DNA of 64,000 nt from Chromobacterium rhizoryzae (GCF_020544465.1 NZ_CP066126.1:4650001-4714000); one strand, 5' to 3'. Shown: positions 25,207 to 34,218, numbered from the stretch's first letter. Notes: generated by a model not told the origin, from the letters alone. Translations and numbers: made by a program.

Positions 25207-26719
25207 GGAAGCGTCCTCCGGACAAGGCCAGCCGCCGCAGCAGCGGCGAGACGCGATAACGATCGTCGCCGTAGTGCGCGTGCAAAGCGTCCAATGTCTG
25301 CGCCAGATAGTCCGTGCCGAGCTTATCGGCCCAGGCCAGCGGACCGCGGGGATAGGCGGCGCCCAGGCACATCGCCTGATCCACGCTGTCCGCCGCGGCC
25401 ACGCCCTGCCCCACCGCGTCGGCCGCCTCGTTGGCCAGCATCGCCACGGTGCGCAGCACCGCCATGCCGGCGGCGTCGTCCATCCGCGACACCAGCAGGC
25501 CTGCCGCCTGCAACACGCCCTCCGCCCGCACCGCCGCCTCCGGCGCGGCCTGGTCCGCCACGGCCAGCGCCAGCCGCGGCGCGCCGGCGTAATCCAGAGC
25601 CAGATCGAACACCGCCCAGCCGGCGTGGCCGCTGTCCGCGGCGCGGCGGGTGGCGCTGCGGCCGTCGGACAGGGCCAGCCGCAAATCATCCCAACTCAGC
25701 CAGCCCTGCTCCGGTCCCGGCTCGCGCTCCACACGCACGCCGCCGGCCCGCAAGCGCGCCAGCAAGGGTTCGGCCGCGCCCAAGCCGCCATGCACGCGCA
25801 GCGCCGCGGGCGCCGCTTGCGGCGGCGCGGTGTCCGGCGCCGGCAAGGCCTGGCCGTAATCGTAAAAGCCGCGACCGCTCTTGCGGCCCAGGCGGCCGGC
25901 CGTGACCAACTCCTGCTGCAGCGGCGACGGCCGGAAACGCGGGTCCTGCTGCATCGCCTGATACACCGACTGCGTCACCGCGAAATTCACGTCATGGCCG
26001 ATCAGGTCCATCAACTCCAAGGGCCCCATCGCGAAGCCGCCGGCTTCGCGCAGCAAGGCGTCCAATGTGGATGGCGCGCAAGCGCCTTCTTGCAGCAGCC
26101 GCAAGGCCTCGGCGTAGAAAGGCCGCGCCACCCGGTTGACGATAAAGCCGGGAGTGGACGCGGCCGGCGCCGGCGTCTTGCCCCAAGCGCGCATCCACTG
26201 GCACAGACGCTCCGACAAAGCCGGCGCGGTCTCCAGCCCGCTCACCACTTCCACCAGCTTCATCCGCGTGGCCGGATTGAAGAAATGCAGACCGATCACC
26301 CGCTCGGGATGACGCAGACCCGCCGCCAGCGCGGTGATGGACAGAGAGGAGGTGTTGCTGGCCAGGATGGCGGCGGCCGGCAACAGGGCGTCCAACTGAC
26401 GCAGCAGCGCCTGCTTGGCGTCCAGACGTTCGACGATGGCCTCTATCGCCAAGGCGGCGTCGGCCAGCTCCTCCAGACAGGAGGCCGGCCGCAGCCGGCG
26501 GCGCGCGGCGTCCAGTTGCGACTGGCTCCATTTGCCGCGCCGGACCAGGCCGGCCCAGTCCGCGGCGATCGCATCCGGCGCCGCCGCCGCCGCGGCCGCG
26601 TCCTGATCGTAGAGATAGACCTCATGCCCCGCCGCAGCGGCCACCGCGGCGATGCCGCGCCCCATCGCGCCGGCGCCTATCACCGCCACGCGCTGTTCCT
26701 TGTCCGGTTTCATGGTCAT
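25199..26719 (-). CDS. paaH: 3-hydroxyadipyl-CoA dehydrogenase PaaH
   Basis: 506 residues. The N-terminal NAD-binding Rossmann domain is clear (VAVIGAGAMGRGIAAVAAAAGH, about 10-31), followed by the 3HCDH signature including GLHFFNPATRMKLVEVV and the C-terminal 3-hydroxyacyl-CoA dehydrogenase domain, which is duplicated in long PaaH proteins. It oxidises 3-hydroxyadipyl-CoA to 3-oxoadipyl-CoA. ATG 26719 overlaps the paaG stop in an ATGA junction with GGAGG upstream; a second ATG two codons later is possible. Confidence 0.9.
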   Translation of the reverse strand: MTMKPDKEQRVAVIGAGAMGRGIAAVAAAAGHEVYLYDQDAAAAAAAPDAIAADWAGLVRRGKWSQSQLDAARRRLRPASCLEELADAALAIEAIVERLDAKQALLRQLDALLPAAAILASNTSSLSITALAAGLRHPERVIGLHFFNPATRMKLVEVVSGLETAPALSERLCQWMRAWGKTPAPAASTPGFIVNRVARPFYAEALRLLQEGACAPSTLDALLREAGGFAMGPLELMDLIGHDVNFAVTQSVYQAMQQDPRFRPSPLQQELVTAGRLGRKSGRGFYDYGQALPAPDTAPPQAAPAALRVHGGLGAAEPLLARLRAGGVRVEREPGPEQGWLSWDDLRLALSDGRSATRRAADSGHAGWAVFDLALDYAGAPRLALAVADQAAPEAAVRAEGVLQAAGLLVSRMDDAAGMAVLRTVAMLANEAADAVGQGVAAADSVDQAMCLGAAYPRGPLAWADKLGTDYLAQTLDALHAHYGDDRYRVSPLLRRLALSGGRFHD

Positions 26720-27513
26720 CGTCCTCCAAAGCGCGGCGGCCGCTTGCCCAGAAAAGCCGCCACGCCTTCGCGGTAATCGGCGCTGAAGCCCAGCTCCCGC
26801 TGCGTGTCGCGCTCCAATTGCAGTTGCCGCTCCAGGCTGTTGCCCTCGGCCGCCTGCAGCGCCTGCTTGATCCGCGCGTAGGCCAGCGTCGGCCCGCTGG
26901 CCAGTTGCTCGGCAAGCTGCCGCACCGCGGCGGGAAAATCCTCGTCGTCTACGCAGCGCCAGATCAAGCCCCATTGCTCGGCACGCTCGGCCGGCAAGGG
27001 CTCGGCCAGCAGCGCCAGCCCCATCGCCCGCGCCTGGCCCAGCAAACGCGGCAGCCAGTAGCTGCCGCCGGCGTCCGGCAGTAGACCGATCTTGCTGAAG
27101 GCCTGGATGAAACTCGCCGAGCGGGCGGCGATCACCAGATCGCAAGCCAGGGCGATATTCGCTCCGGCCCCGGCCGCTACGCCGTTGACCGCGGCGATCA
27201 CCGGCTTGGGCATATCGCGCAGCCGCCGCACCAGCGGCGCGTAGTAAGCCTCGATGGACAAGCCCAGATCCGCCGGCGGCTGCCCCGGCTCCGGCGCTCG
27301 GTCGCTCAGATCCTGGCCGGCGCAGAAGGCGCGGCCGGCGCCGGTCAGCACCAGCGCCCGGACCTCGGCGTCGTCGCGCAGGCGGTCCAAGGCCGCCGCC
27401 AAGGCCTGGTGCATGGCGGGGTTGAAGCTGTTCAGCCTTTGCGGCCGATTCAGCGTCACGGTCGCCACTCCGGCCTCCAGATTCACCTCAATACTCGTTT
27501 CCGCTGCCTGCAT
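26716..27513 (-). CDS. paaG: 1,2-epoxyphenylacetyl-CoA isomerase PaaG
   Basis: 265 residues of the crotonase family with the PaaG-type motif GRAFCAGQDLSDR, the NGVAAGAGANIALACDLVIAA block and FSKIGLLPDAGGSYWLPRLLG. It converts the ring epoxide to oxepin-CoA and also acts as an enoyl-CoA isomerase later in the pathway. It is first in paaGHIK, and the probable PaaR site at 27581-27602 lies about 70 bp before its start. It is divergent from paaN. Confidence 0.92.
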   Translation of the reverse strand: MQAAETSIEVNLEAGVATVTLNRPQRLNSFNPAMHQALAAALDRLRDDAEVRALVLTGAGRAFCAGQDLSDRAPEPGQPPADLGLSIEAYYAPLVRRLRDMPKPVIAAVNGVAAGAGANIALACDLVIAARSASFIQAFSKIGLLPDAGGSYWLPRLLGQARAMGLALLAEPLPAERAEQWGLIWRCVDDEDFPAAVRQLAEQLASGPTLAYARIKQALQAAEGNSLERQLQLERDTQRELGFSADYREGVAAFLGKRPPRFGGR

Positions 27514-27580
27514 GCTCGCCTCCCCTTTGGGCGCGGCCTTGGCTCACTGGCCAAACCGCCACTTCGGCAAACGCTATCAT

Positions 27581-27602
27581 TGACCGACCGGAAAATCAAT
27601 TA
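27581..27602. promoter_or_regulatory. probable PaaR operator in the paaG-paaN divergent region
   Basis: Begins TGACCGACCGG and ends in an AAATCAATTA-type stretch. Its reverse complement matches 23281-23302 at 19 of 22 positions. From here it could control both paaG (minus) and paaN (plus). Confidence 0.62.
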
Positions 27603-27712
27603 TAAGCTGACCCACATCAATGACAGTGCGCTGAAACTGTTGTTACCGTGCCCGGCTTGCCGCTGACATGGCGCAGGCCGGCCTCTCATCCCTCCGCCCG
27701 AGGAGAACGTCC

Positions 27713-29380
27713 ATGTCTCACCCTCTGTTCCAGCAGCATCAAGCCACCTTGGACCAGGCCCTGCAGGCCTTGAACGCGCGCCAGTACTGGTCCCCGCACC
27801 CGGAAATGCCCAGCCCCAGAACTTATGGCGAAACCGCCGCCGCGGACGGCCAGGCGGCGTTTGAGGCTTTATTGCAACAAGACTTCCAGCTGGACGGCCT
27901 ACCAGCCGGCCAGGGCTGGGTGGGCAGCGAACGCTCTCCCTATCGCGGCGCTTTGCGCATCCGCTATCCGCGCCATGACGCCGACGCCTTGCTGAGCGCC
28001 TCCACCGCGGCGCTGCAATCGTGGCGGCAAGCCGGCCCGCAGGCCTGGGTGGGCGTCTGCCTGGAAATCATTCAGCGGCTGAACCGCCGCAGCTTCGAGA
28101 TCGCCCACGCGGTGATGCACACCACCGGCCAGGCCTTCATGATGGCCTTCCAGGCCGGCGGCCCGCATGCGCAGGACCGCGCCTTGGAGGCCGTGACCTA
28201 CGCCTGGCGCGAGATGTCGGCCATTCCCGGACACTGCCGCTGGAGCAAGCCGCAGGGCAAACATGAGCCGCTGGTGCTGGAGAAAAGCTGGAAGGTGATC
28301 CCGCGCGGCGTCGGCCTGGTGATAGGCTGCAGCACCTTTCCCACCTGGAACGGCTATCCGGGGCTGTTCGCCAGCCTGGCCACCGGCAACAGCGTCATCG
28401 TCAAGCCGCATCCCGGCGCGGTGCTGCCGCTGGCCCTGACGGTGCGCATCGCCCGCGAAGTGCTGGCCGAGGCCGGTTTCGATCCCAATACCGTGCTGCT
28501 GGCGGCGAACCAGCACGGCGAGCCGCTGGCCAGCCTGTTGGCGCAGCGGTCGGAGGTGAAGCTGATCGACTTCACCGGCAGCAGCGCTCACGGCGAGTGG
28601 CTGGAAAGCCAGTGCCGCCACGCTCAGGTCTACACCGAGAAGGCCGGCGTCAACTGCGTGGTGCTGGACTCCACCGCCGATTTCCCCGGCCTGTGCCGCA
28701 ACCTCGCGCTGTCGCTGGCGCTGTACAGCGGCCAGATGTGCACCGCGCCGCAGAATATTTTCATCCCGGCCGACGGCATCCACACGCCCGAAGGCAAGCT
28801 GTCCTACCAGCAAACGGTGGAAGGCCTGTGCGCGGCGCTGGAAGCACTGTGCGCGGAGCCGGCCAAGGCGGTGGAACTGCTGGGCGCGCTTCAGAACCCC
28901 GGCGTGGTCCAAAGGCTGGAGGCGGCGCGCGCGCTGGGCCGGCCGGCGCTGGACAGCCGGAGGCTGAGCCACCCGCAATACCCGGAAGCCGAGGTGCGCA
29001 CCCCGCTGTTGCGCCAATTGACGATGGAGGACCGCGCCGTTTACGAGCAGGAACACTTCGGGCCGATCAGCTTCCTGATTCAGACGCCGGACAGCGCCGC
29101 CGCGCTGCGCCAGGCGGAAGACAGCATGCGCCGCCACGGCGCCCTGAGCTTCTCGATCTACAGCACGGACCAGCAGGTGCAGGCGCTGGCCCGGCAGGCG
29201 GCGGAAAACGCCTGCGTGTCGCTGGCGCTCAATTTCACCGGCGCGGTGATGGTCAATCAGTCCGCCGCCTTCAGCGACTTCCACGGCAGCGGCGGCAATC
29301 CGGCGGCCAACGCCAGCTTGTCCGACAGCGCCTTCGTCGCCAACCGCTTCCGCGTGGCGCAAACCCGCAGCTTCGTCTGA
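27713..29380 (+). CDS. paaN: PaaN, ring-cleavage aldehyde dehydrogenase
   Basis: 555 residues of the betaproteobacterial PaaN type (aldehyde dehydrogenase superfamily). The start HPLFQQHQATLDQALQAL and EMPSPRTYGETAAADGQAAF are typical. The catalytic Cys343 lies in YSGQMCTAP and the cofactor-binding region in NSVIVKPHPGAVLPLAL. It lacks the C-terminal hotdog hydratase domain of PaaZ, so the oxepin-CoA ring-opening hydratase activity must come from another protein. I infer it oxidises the ring-opened semialdehyde. ATG 27713 has GAGGAGAA 5 bases upstream. A GC-rich hairpin (29381-29406) starts right after its stop. Confidence 0.86.
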   Translation: MSHPLFQQHQATLDQALQALNARQYWSPHPEMPSPRTYGETAAADGQAAFEALLQQDFQLDGLPAGQGWVGSERSPYRGALRIRYPRHDADALLSASTAALQSWRQAGPQAWVGVCLEIIQRLNRRSFEIAHAVMHTTGQAFMMAFQAGGPHAQDRALEAVTYAWREMSAIPGHCRWSKPQGKHEPLVLEKSWKVIPRGVGLVIGCSTFPTWNGYPGLFASLATGNSVIVKPHPGAVLPLALTVRIAREVLAEAGFDPNTVLLAANQHGEPLASLLAQRSEVKLIDFTGSSAHGEWLESQCRHAQVYTEKAGVNCVVLDSTADFPGLCRNLALSLALYSGQMCTAPQNIFIPADGIHTPEGKLSYQQTVEGLCAALEALCAEPAKAVELLGALQNPGVVQRLEAARALGRPALDSRRLSHPQYPEAEVRTPLLRQLTMEDRAVYEQEHFGPISFLIQTPDSAAALRQAEDSMRRHGALSFSIYSTDQQVQALARQAAENACVSLALNFTGAVMVNQSAAFSDFHGSGGNPAANASLSDSAFVANRFRVAQTRSFV

Positions 29381-29406
29381 GCCCCGGCCCCGGTCTCGGC
29401 CGGGGC
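29381..29406 (+). terminator. GC hairpin directly after paaN
   Basis: GCCCCGGCC (29381-29389), an 8-base loop, GGCCGGGGC (29398-29406): a perfect 9-bp stem beginning at the first base after the stop codon. There is no T-run, so factor-independent termination is uncertain. Confidence 0.45.
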
Positions 29407-29422
29407 GCCACCCGCCATCGTC

Positions 29423-29570
29423 AAAAGCGCGTTTACGATCCGGCAAGCCGGAGCGAGACAAGGCCTTGCCGCGAAAGAACAGGAATGTGCCGGCGATGCG
29501 CCGGCGTTCTTGCGCGGCGCTCGCCGGCTATCGCTCCACGCCGCGCAGCTGATCGTAAGCCGCTTGTTAA
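29423..29570 (-). repeat. dispersed palindrome family, full copy in reverse orientation (copy C)
   Basis: Ends GCGTTTACGATC (left) and GATCGTAAGC (right) are inverted. Read on the minus strand, its blocks line up with the copy at 51431-51571: TTACGATC, GCTGCGCG, ACATTCC, TTTC, GCCTTGTCTCGC and GGATCGTAAACGCG. The central hairpin has the same size (6-bp stem, 5-base loop) but a different sequence, GCCGGC GCATC GCCGGC. It occupies the 5' leader of the DUF485 gene. Confidence 0.65.
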
Positions 29571-29581
29571 GGAGCCGCGCC

Positions 29582-29890
29582 ATGAGCCCGCAACAACAGC
29601 AAGCGATTCTGAATCATCCCGCCTTTCAACAACTGGCCCGCGGCAAAGCGCGGCTGGGCTGGAGCCTGACCGCCGTCATGCTGCTGCTCTATTACGGCTT
29701 CATCCTGGTGCTGGCCTTCGCGCCGCAGTGGCTGGCCCGGCCCATAGGTGCCGGCGTCACCACCGTGGGCATGCCGGTGGGCGTCGCCATCATCCTGGCC
29801 GCGTTTGCGCTGACCGGGATCTATGTGCGCCAGGCCAACAAGCGGCTGGACCCGCTGAACGAACAAGTGCTGAAGGAGTGCCGGCCATGA
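29582..29890 (+). CDS. DUF485 inner-membrane protein (YjcH-like)
   Basis: 102 residues with two membrane helices (about 28-50 and 59-81). It is the DUF485/YjcH small protein that accompanies sodium-solute symporters such as ActP, and it overlaps the following symporter gene in an ATGA junction. AAGGAG lies 7 bases before ATG 29582. Its function is unknown; an accessory role to the symporter is inferred. The ribosome site directly follows the end of the dispersed palindrome copy C. Confidence 0.82.
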   Translation: MSPQQQQAILNHPAFQQLARGKARLGWSLTAVMLLLYYGFILVLAFAPQWLARPIGAGVTTVGMPVGVAIILAAFALTGIYVRQANKRLDPLNEQVLKECRP

Positions 29891-31512
29891 GAATCCCTGT
29901 CGCCATGCTGGCGCTGACGCTGGCCGGCCCCGCCTGGGCCCAGTCCGGCGCGCAACGGCCCTTGAACTGGAACGCCATCCTGATGTTCCTGCTGTTTGTG
30001 GCGCTGACCCTGTTCATCACCGCTTGGGCCGCCCGTCGCACCCGTTCCGCCTCGGACTTCTATACCGCCGGCGGCGGCGTCACTCCCCTGCAAAACGGCC
30101 TGGCCATCGCCGGCGACATGATCTCCGCCGCCTCCTTCCTCGGCATCTCCGCGATGATGTTCAGCAAGGGCTACGACGGCCTGATCTATGCGTTGGGGGT
30201 GTTGGCCGGCTGGCCCATCATCATGTTCCTGATCGCCGAGCGCTTGCGCAATCTGGGCCGCTTCACCTTCGCCGACGTGGTGTCCTACCGGCTGAGCCAG
30301 ACCCCGGTGCGCATCACCGCCGCCTGCGGCACGCTGACGGTGGCGCTGCTCTATCTGGTGGCGCAGATGGTGGGCGCCGGCAAGCTGATCGAACTGCTGT
30401 TCGGCGCCAGCTACCTGAGCGCCGTGATCATCGTCGGCGCGCTGATGGTCTTGTACGTGATGTTCGGCGGCATGCTGGCCACCACCTGGGTGCAGATCGT
30501 CAAGGCGGTGCTGCTGCTGTCCGCCACCAGCTTCATGGCCTTCATGGTCTGGCGACGCTTCGGCTATAGCAGCGAGGCCGTGTTCGCCGCCGCCGCCGAG
30601 CTCCGCGGCCAGGCCATCCTGGCGCCGGGCGGCCTGGTGTCCAATCCGGTGGACGCCGTCTCCCTGGGGCTGGGCATGATGTTCGGCACCGCCGGCCTGC
30701 CGCATGTGCTGATGCGCTTCTTCACCGTGGCCGACGCCCGCGCCGCGCGCCAATCGGTGTTCTACGCCACCGGCTTCATCGGCTATTTCTATCTGCTGCT
30801 GATCCTGGTGGGCTTTGGTGCCATCCTCATCGTCGGCGGCGACGCCGGCTTTCGCGACGCAGACGGCGGCATTGTCGGCGGCGCCAATATGGTGGCGGTG
30901 CACCTGGCCCAGGCGGTGGGCGGCAATCTGTTCCTCGGCCTGGTGTCGGCGGTGGCCTTCGCCACCATTCTCGCCGTGGTGGCCGGCCTGGCCCTGTCGG
31001 CCGCGTCGGCGGTGTCCCACGATCTGTACGCGGTGGCGCTGCGCAAAGGCAAGGTGAGCAGCGCCGAGGAAATGCGAGTGTCGCGGCTGGCCACGCTGGT
31101 CATCGGACTGCTGGCCATTCTGCTGGGCTTGTTGTTCGAGAAGCAGAACATCGCCTTCCTGTCCGGCCTGGTGCTGGCGATTGCCGCCTCGGTGAATTTT
31201 CCGGTGCTGTTCCTGGCGATGTTCTGGCCCCGGCTCACCACCCGCGGCGCGGTGGCCGGCAGCCTGGCCGGCCTGGCGTCCGCCATCGCGCTCTTGGCGC
31301 TGGGGCCCATGGTGTGGGTGGATATCCTGGGCCATCCGCGGCCGATCTTCCCCTACGCCAACCCGGCGCTGTTCTCCATGAGCGCGGCCTTCGCCTGCGC
31401 CTGGTTGTTGTCGATCTGCGATCGTTCGTCACAGGGCCAATTGGAACGCAGCCGCTTCCCGGCGCAATACATCCGCGCGCTGACCGGACTGGGGACCGGC
31501 GCCAAGCCCTGA
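29887..31512 (+). CDS. sodium/solute symporter (ActP family; possible PaaL phenylacetate permease)
   Basis: 541 residues: a signal-like N-terminus (MRIPVAMLALTLAGPAWAQ) and about 13 membrane helices. ActP-type blocks include ASDFYTAGGGVTPLQNGLAIAGDMISAASFLG and AFATILAVVAGLALSAASAVSHDLY. ActP carries acetate and other short carboxylates; the related PaaL/PhaJ of Pseudomonas carries phenylacetate. Because acs is absent here and the gene follows paaN, phenylacetate uptake is a reasonable alternative to acetate. It overlaps the DUF485 gene by 4 bases. Confidence 0.8.
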   Translation: MRIPVAMLALTLAGPAWAQSGAQRPLNWNAILMFLLFVALTLFITAWAARRTRSASDFYTAGGGVTPLQNGLAIAGDMISAASFLGISAMMFSKGYDGLIYALGVLAGWPIIMFLIAERLRNLGRFTFADVVSYRLSQTPVRITAACGTLTVALLYLVAQMVGAGKLIELLFGASYLSAVIIVGALMVLYVMFGGMLATTWVQIVKAVLLLSATSFMAFMVWRRFGYSSEAVFAAAAELRGQAILAPGGLVSNPVDAVSLGLGMMFGTAGLPHVLMRFFTVADARAARQSVFYATGFIGYFYLLLILVGFGAILIVGGDAGFRDADGGIVGGANMVAVHLAQAVGGNLFLGLVSAVAFATILAVVAGLALSAASAVSHDLYAVALRKGKVSSAEEMRVSRLATLVIGLLAILLGLLFEKQNIAFLSGLVLAIAASVNFPVLFLAMFWPRLTTRGAVAGSLAGLASAIALLALGPMVWVDILGHPRPIFPYANPALFSMSAAFACAWLLSICDRSSQGQLERSRFPAQYIRALTGLGTGAKP

Positions 31513-31518
31513 TGGGGT

Positions 31519-32403
31519 TCAGGCCAGCAGCGCCGCCATCGTCATGTTCTGGAACGCGGCCATGCCGCGGGTCAGCGTCTTGTCGCGGTGCTGCACCTGG
31601 TACAAGGTGCGCGTCAGCACCGGCAGGCCGGCGTTCAGCTCCACCACCGCGCCGGTCTGCAACAGATCGGCCACCACCCGCCGCGACAGGCAGCTGACCC
31701 CCAGGCCGGCGGCCACCGCGTGCTTGATCGCTTCGGAATGGCCCAGCTCCATGCTGACGTTGAGCATGGCCAGGTGCGGCAGCAATAGCCGATCCACCTC
31801 CTCGCGCGTGCCGGAGCCGGCTTCGCGCAGAATCCATTCCGCTTGCGCCAGGTCCTGGCGCGCCGCCGCCCCTCGCGCCAGCGGGTGATCCGCGGCGGCG
31901 AACACCACCAGCTCATCCTGTCTCCAGGGCTGGGCGACCAGATCCGGGTGATGGCAAGGCCCTTCGATGAAACCGAAGTCCACCCGCAGGGCCGCCACCG
32001 CGTCGACGATGTCGCGGGTATTGGCCACGTCCAGCTCCAAGCGCGCCAGCGGCCAGGCGGCGCGGAAGGCCGCCAGCTGCTGCGGCAGCAGATAGTTGGC
32101 CACCGTGCTGCTGGCGCCTATCTTCAAGGACATCGCCCCGGCGTTGAACAGGCTCTGCATGTCCTGGGCCGCGTCCAGCATGGCCCGCGCCTTGGGCCAC
32201 AGCAGCCGGCCGTGCTCGTTCAGGCTCAGCCGTTTGCCGATGCGGTCGAACAAGCGCACGTCTAGGCCCGTTTCCAGCTTGTCCAGCGCCTGACTGGCGG
32301 CGGACTGGGTCAGCGCCACCTGTTGGGCCGCCTGAGTGACGGTGCCGTATTCGGCCACCGCGACGAAGACCTCCAGCTCGCGCAGGGTCAGCTTCAAGGC
32401 CAT
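31519..32403 (-). CDS. LysR-family regulator (YeiE-like)
   Basis: 294 residues. The N-terminal winged helix-turn-helix LRELEVFVAVAEYGTVTQAAQQVALTQSAASQALDKLE is typical of LysR, followed by a two-lobed substrate-binding domain (about 90-294). It is divergent from a YeiH-type transporter across 116 bp, the arrangement of E. coli yeiE-yeiH, so it probably controls that gene. It is convergent with and nearly touches the symporter gene (6 bp). Confidence 0.83.
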   Translation of the reverse strand: MALKLTLRELEVFVAVAEYGTVTQAAQQVALTQSAASQALDKLETGLDVRLFDRIGKRLSLNEHGRLLWPKARAMLDAAQDMQSLFNAGAMSLKIGASSTVANYLLPQQLAAFRAAWPLARLELDVANTRDIVDAVAALRVDFGFIEGPCHHPDLVAQPWRQDELVVFAAADHPLARGAAARQDLAQAEWILREAGSGTREEVDRLLLPHLAMLNVSMELGHSEAIKHAVAAGLGVSCLSRRVVADLLQTGAVVELNAGLPVLTRTLYQVQHRDKTLTRGMAAFQNMTMAALLA

Positions 32404-32519
32404 ACCCCCTCCTTATATTGATTTTGCTACTGACATATATCCATTTTATCCGTTTCTCTACTGAAAACGAGGGGCGTATCGTTAGCCTCATCCGCCATAG
32501 ACCAAACAGGCATTTACTT

Positions 32520-33545
32520 ATGACAAACCTTCGCCAAATCATGCCGGGCCTGGCGTTGGCCATCGCCCTCGCCGTCGCCGCGCTCTACGCCGCGGATTTG
32601 CCGGCGATGAAACATCTGGGCTTCTCCGCCCTCACCCTCGCCATTCTGGGCGGCATGCTGATAGGCAACACCGTCTACCGCTACTTCGCCGGCGCCAGCC
32701 ACCACGGCATCCAGTTCTCCAAACAGAAGCTGCTGCGCCTGGGCATCATCCTGTTCGGCTTCAAGCTGACCTTCCAGGACATCGCCGCCGTCGGCTTCGC
32801 CGGCGTGCTGATCGACACCCTGGTGCTGTGCACCACCTTCCTGCTGGCCTTCCGCATCGGCCGCAAGTATTTGGGCATGGACGAGCAAAGCGTGATCCTG
32901 ATCGGCGCCGGCAGCTCCATCTGCGGCGCGGCCGCGATCCTGGCCACCGAGCCGGTGCTCAAGGCCCACGCGGAAAAAGTGGCGGTGGCCGTCGCCACCG
33001 TGGTGGTGTTCGGCACCGTGGCGATGTTCCTGTGGCCGATGCTGTATCAGTGGACCAGCCATCTGGGCATTTCCGAGTTCAGCTACGGCGTGTTCGCCGG
33101 CTCCACCATCCATGAAGTGGCGCAGGCGGTTGCCGCCGGCAAATCGGTCAGCGAGGCCGCGATGACCACCGCGGTGATCACCAAGATGATACGGGTGATG
33201 ATGTTGGCGCCCTTCCTGATCGCCCTGTCCAGCTGGCTGGCCGCCAAGCCGCACGGCAGCCGTCAGCAGAAGGGCCGCATCGCCATCCCCTGGTTCGCCG
33301 TCGCCTTCCTGGGCGTGGCCGCCTTCAACTCCTTCAATCTGCTGCCGGCCGCATGGGTCAACGCCATCGTCTCCCTGGACAATCTGCTGCTGGCCGCCGC
33401 GATGGGCGCGTTGGGCATCACCACCCATTTCTCCGCCATCCGCCAGGCCGGCGCCAAACCGATGTTGCTGGCGTCCATCCTGTTTGGCTGGCTGATCGTC
33501 GGCGGCGGCCTGATCAACTTCGGCGTCAGCCATCTGCTGCACTAA
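32520..33545 (+). CDS. YeiH-type membrane protein (UPF0324)
   Basis: 341 residues and about ten membrane helices. It matches the YeiH/UPF0324 family, often called putative sulfate exporters: LGFSALTLAILGGMLIGN, LLRLGIILFGFKLTFQDI, LIGAGSSICGAAAILATEPV and GSTIHEVAQAVAAG are the conserved stretches. The substrate is not established. It is divergent from a LysR regulator and followed by a strong terminator. Confidence 0.82.
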   Translation: MTNLRQIMPGLALAIALAVAALYAADLPAMKHLGFSALTLAILGGMLIGNTVYRYFAGASHHGIQFSKQKLLRLGIILFGFKLTFQDIAAVGFAGVLIDTLVLCTTFLLAFRIGRKYLGMDEQSVILIGAGSSICGAAAILATEPVLKAHAEKVAVAVATVVVFGTVAMFLWPMLYQWTSHLGISEFSYGVFAGSTIHEVAQAVAAGKSVSEAAMTTAVITKMIRVMMLAPFLIALSSWLAAKPHGSRQQKGRIAIPWFAVAFLGVAAFNSFNLLPAAWVNAIVSLDNLLLAAAMGALGITTHFSAIRQAGAKPMLLASILFGWLIVGGGLINFGVSHLLH

Positions 33546-33564
33546 ACGCCGCTCGCGCAAAATC

Positions 33565-33598
33565 AAAACCGCCCGGTTTGCGCCGGGCGGTTTTTTTT
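33565..33598 (+). terminator. terminator after yeiH-like gene
   Basis: CCGCCCGG / CCGGGCGG with a 6-base loop, flanked by AAAA on the left and eight T residues on the right, 23 bp after the stop. The left A-run means it may also work on the minus strand for the convergent DUF2628 gene. Confidence 0.88.
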
Positions 33599-33618
33599 CA
33601 CTGAGCGGCCATCATGGT

Positions 33619-34014
33619 TTAGAACAAGCCACGGAAAGGGTTCCACCCCTTATAGCCTTTGACCTTCTTTTGGTAATACAGATAATTCACCGACATGCCG
33701 GCCAGCGCGCTAAAGCCGAAACCAAGCCCGCGGGTGATCGACTCAGGCACATCCAGCAAGACGAGGACCAGATTGATCAGCAGCGCCACGCCCAACAAGG
33801 ACAGCATGTTCTTCCACAAGCCCAGCACCAGGTAATAGATTGGCCAGAAAAAAAAAGCGATGAAATTCATCTGCACCTTAAGGCGGTCGCCAAACGACAA
33901 GGCTTTGAACGCCTCCTTGTAACTGGCACTATTCGGCGCGCCGTGCTGATCGAAGAAGGCAAAGCGCATCTGCCATTTGTCGCTGTAAGCGGTGTAAGCG
34001 GAAGGTTCTGACAT
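33619..34014 (-). CDS. DUF2628 membrane protein
   Basis: 131 residues. After a soluble start (SAYTAYSDKWQMRFAFFDQHG, a typical DUF2628 start) come membrane helices at about 50-90 (MNFIAFFFWPIYYLVLGLW and SLLGVALLINLVLVLL), and a basic C-terminus with YLYYQKKVKGYK. Function is unknown. ATG 34014 is chosen because the family start follows; the open frame extends 29 codons upstream. It lies downstream of an unknown membrane protein but is separated from it by a terminator. Confidence 0.72.
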   Translation of the reverse strand: MSEPSAYTAYSDKWQMRFAFFDQHGAPNSASYKEAFKALSFGDRLKVQMNFIAFFFWPIYYLVLGLWKNMLSLLGVALLINLVLVLLDVPESITRGLGFGFSALAGMSVNYLYYQKKVKGYKGWNPFRGLF

Positions 34015-34105
34015 GACTTTTCCACATGTGGTTAATAATGACATTATTTTGCGGCATGCCAAAGGATAGGACAATGAAATCGCGGTCAGGACCAGTCCCA
34101 AGCCA

Positions 34106-34136
34106 AAACAAAACCGCCCGGCTTGCGCGCGGGCGG
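34106..34136 (-). terminator. terminator on the minus strand after the 34219-35409 gene
   Basis: On the minus strand, CCGCCCG, a 9-base loop, CGGGCGG, then TTTTGTTTT. Just outside it (34137-34158) is a short tandem array of GGCAGT units (about 3.7 copies). Confidence 0.75.
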
Positions 34137-34218
34137 TGGCAGTGGCAGTGGCAGTGGCTTACATTACGACCAGGCCTCAACTCCGCTCCTGTTCAGCCTC
34201 CTTCCAACGTACTCCCTA

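Noticed and set aside
28597..29886. paaN and symporter fused in a longer open frame (28597-31512)
   Set aside because: The upstream part is in the wrong frame relative to paaN and only reflects absence of stops; the symporter starts properly at 29887 in an ATGA overlap with the DUF485 gene.
34137..34158. GGCAGT tandem units considered as a phase-variable repeat
   Set aside because: Fewer than four units, outside any coding region and next to a terminator, so phase variation has no support.
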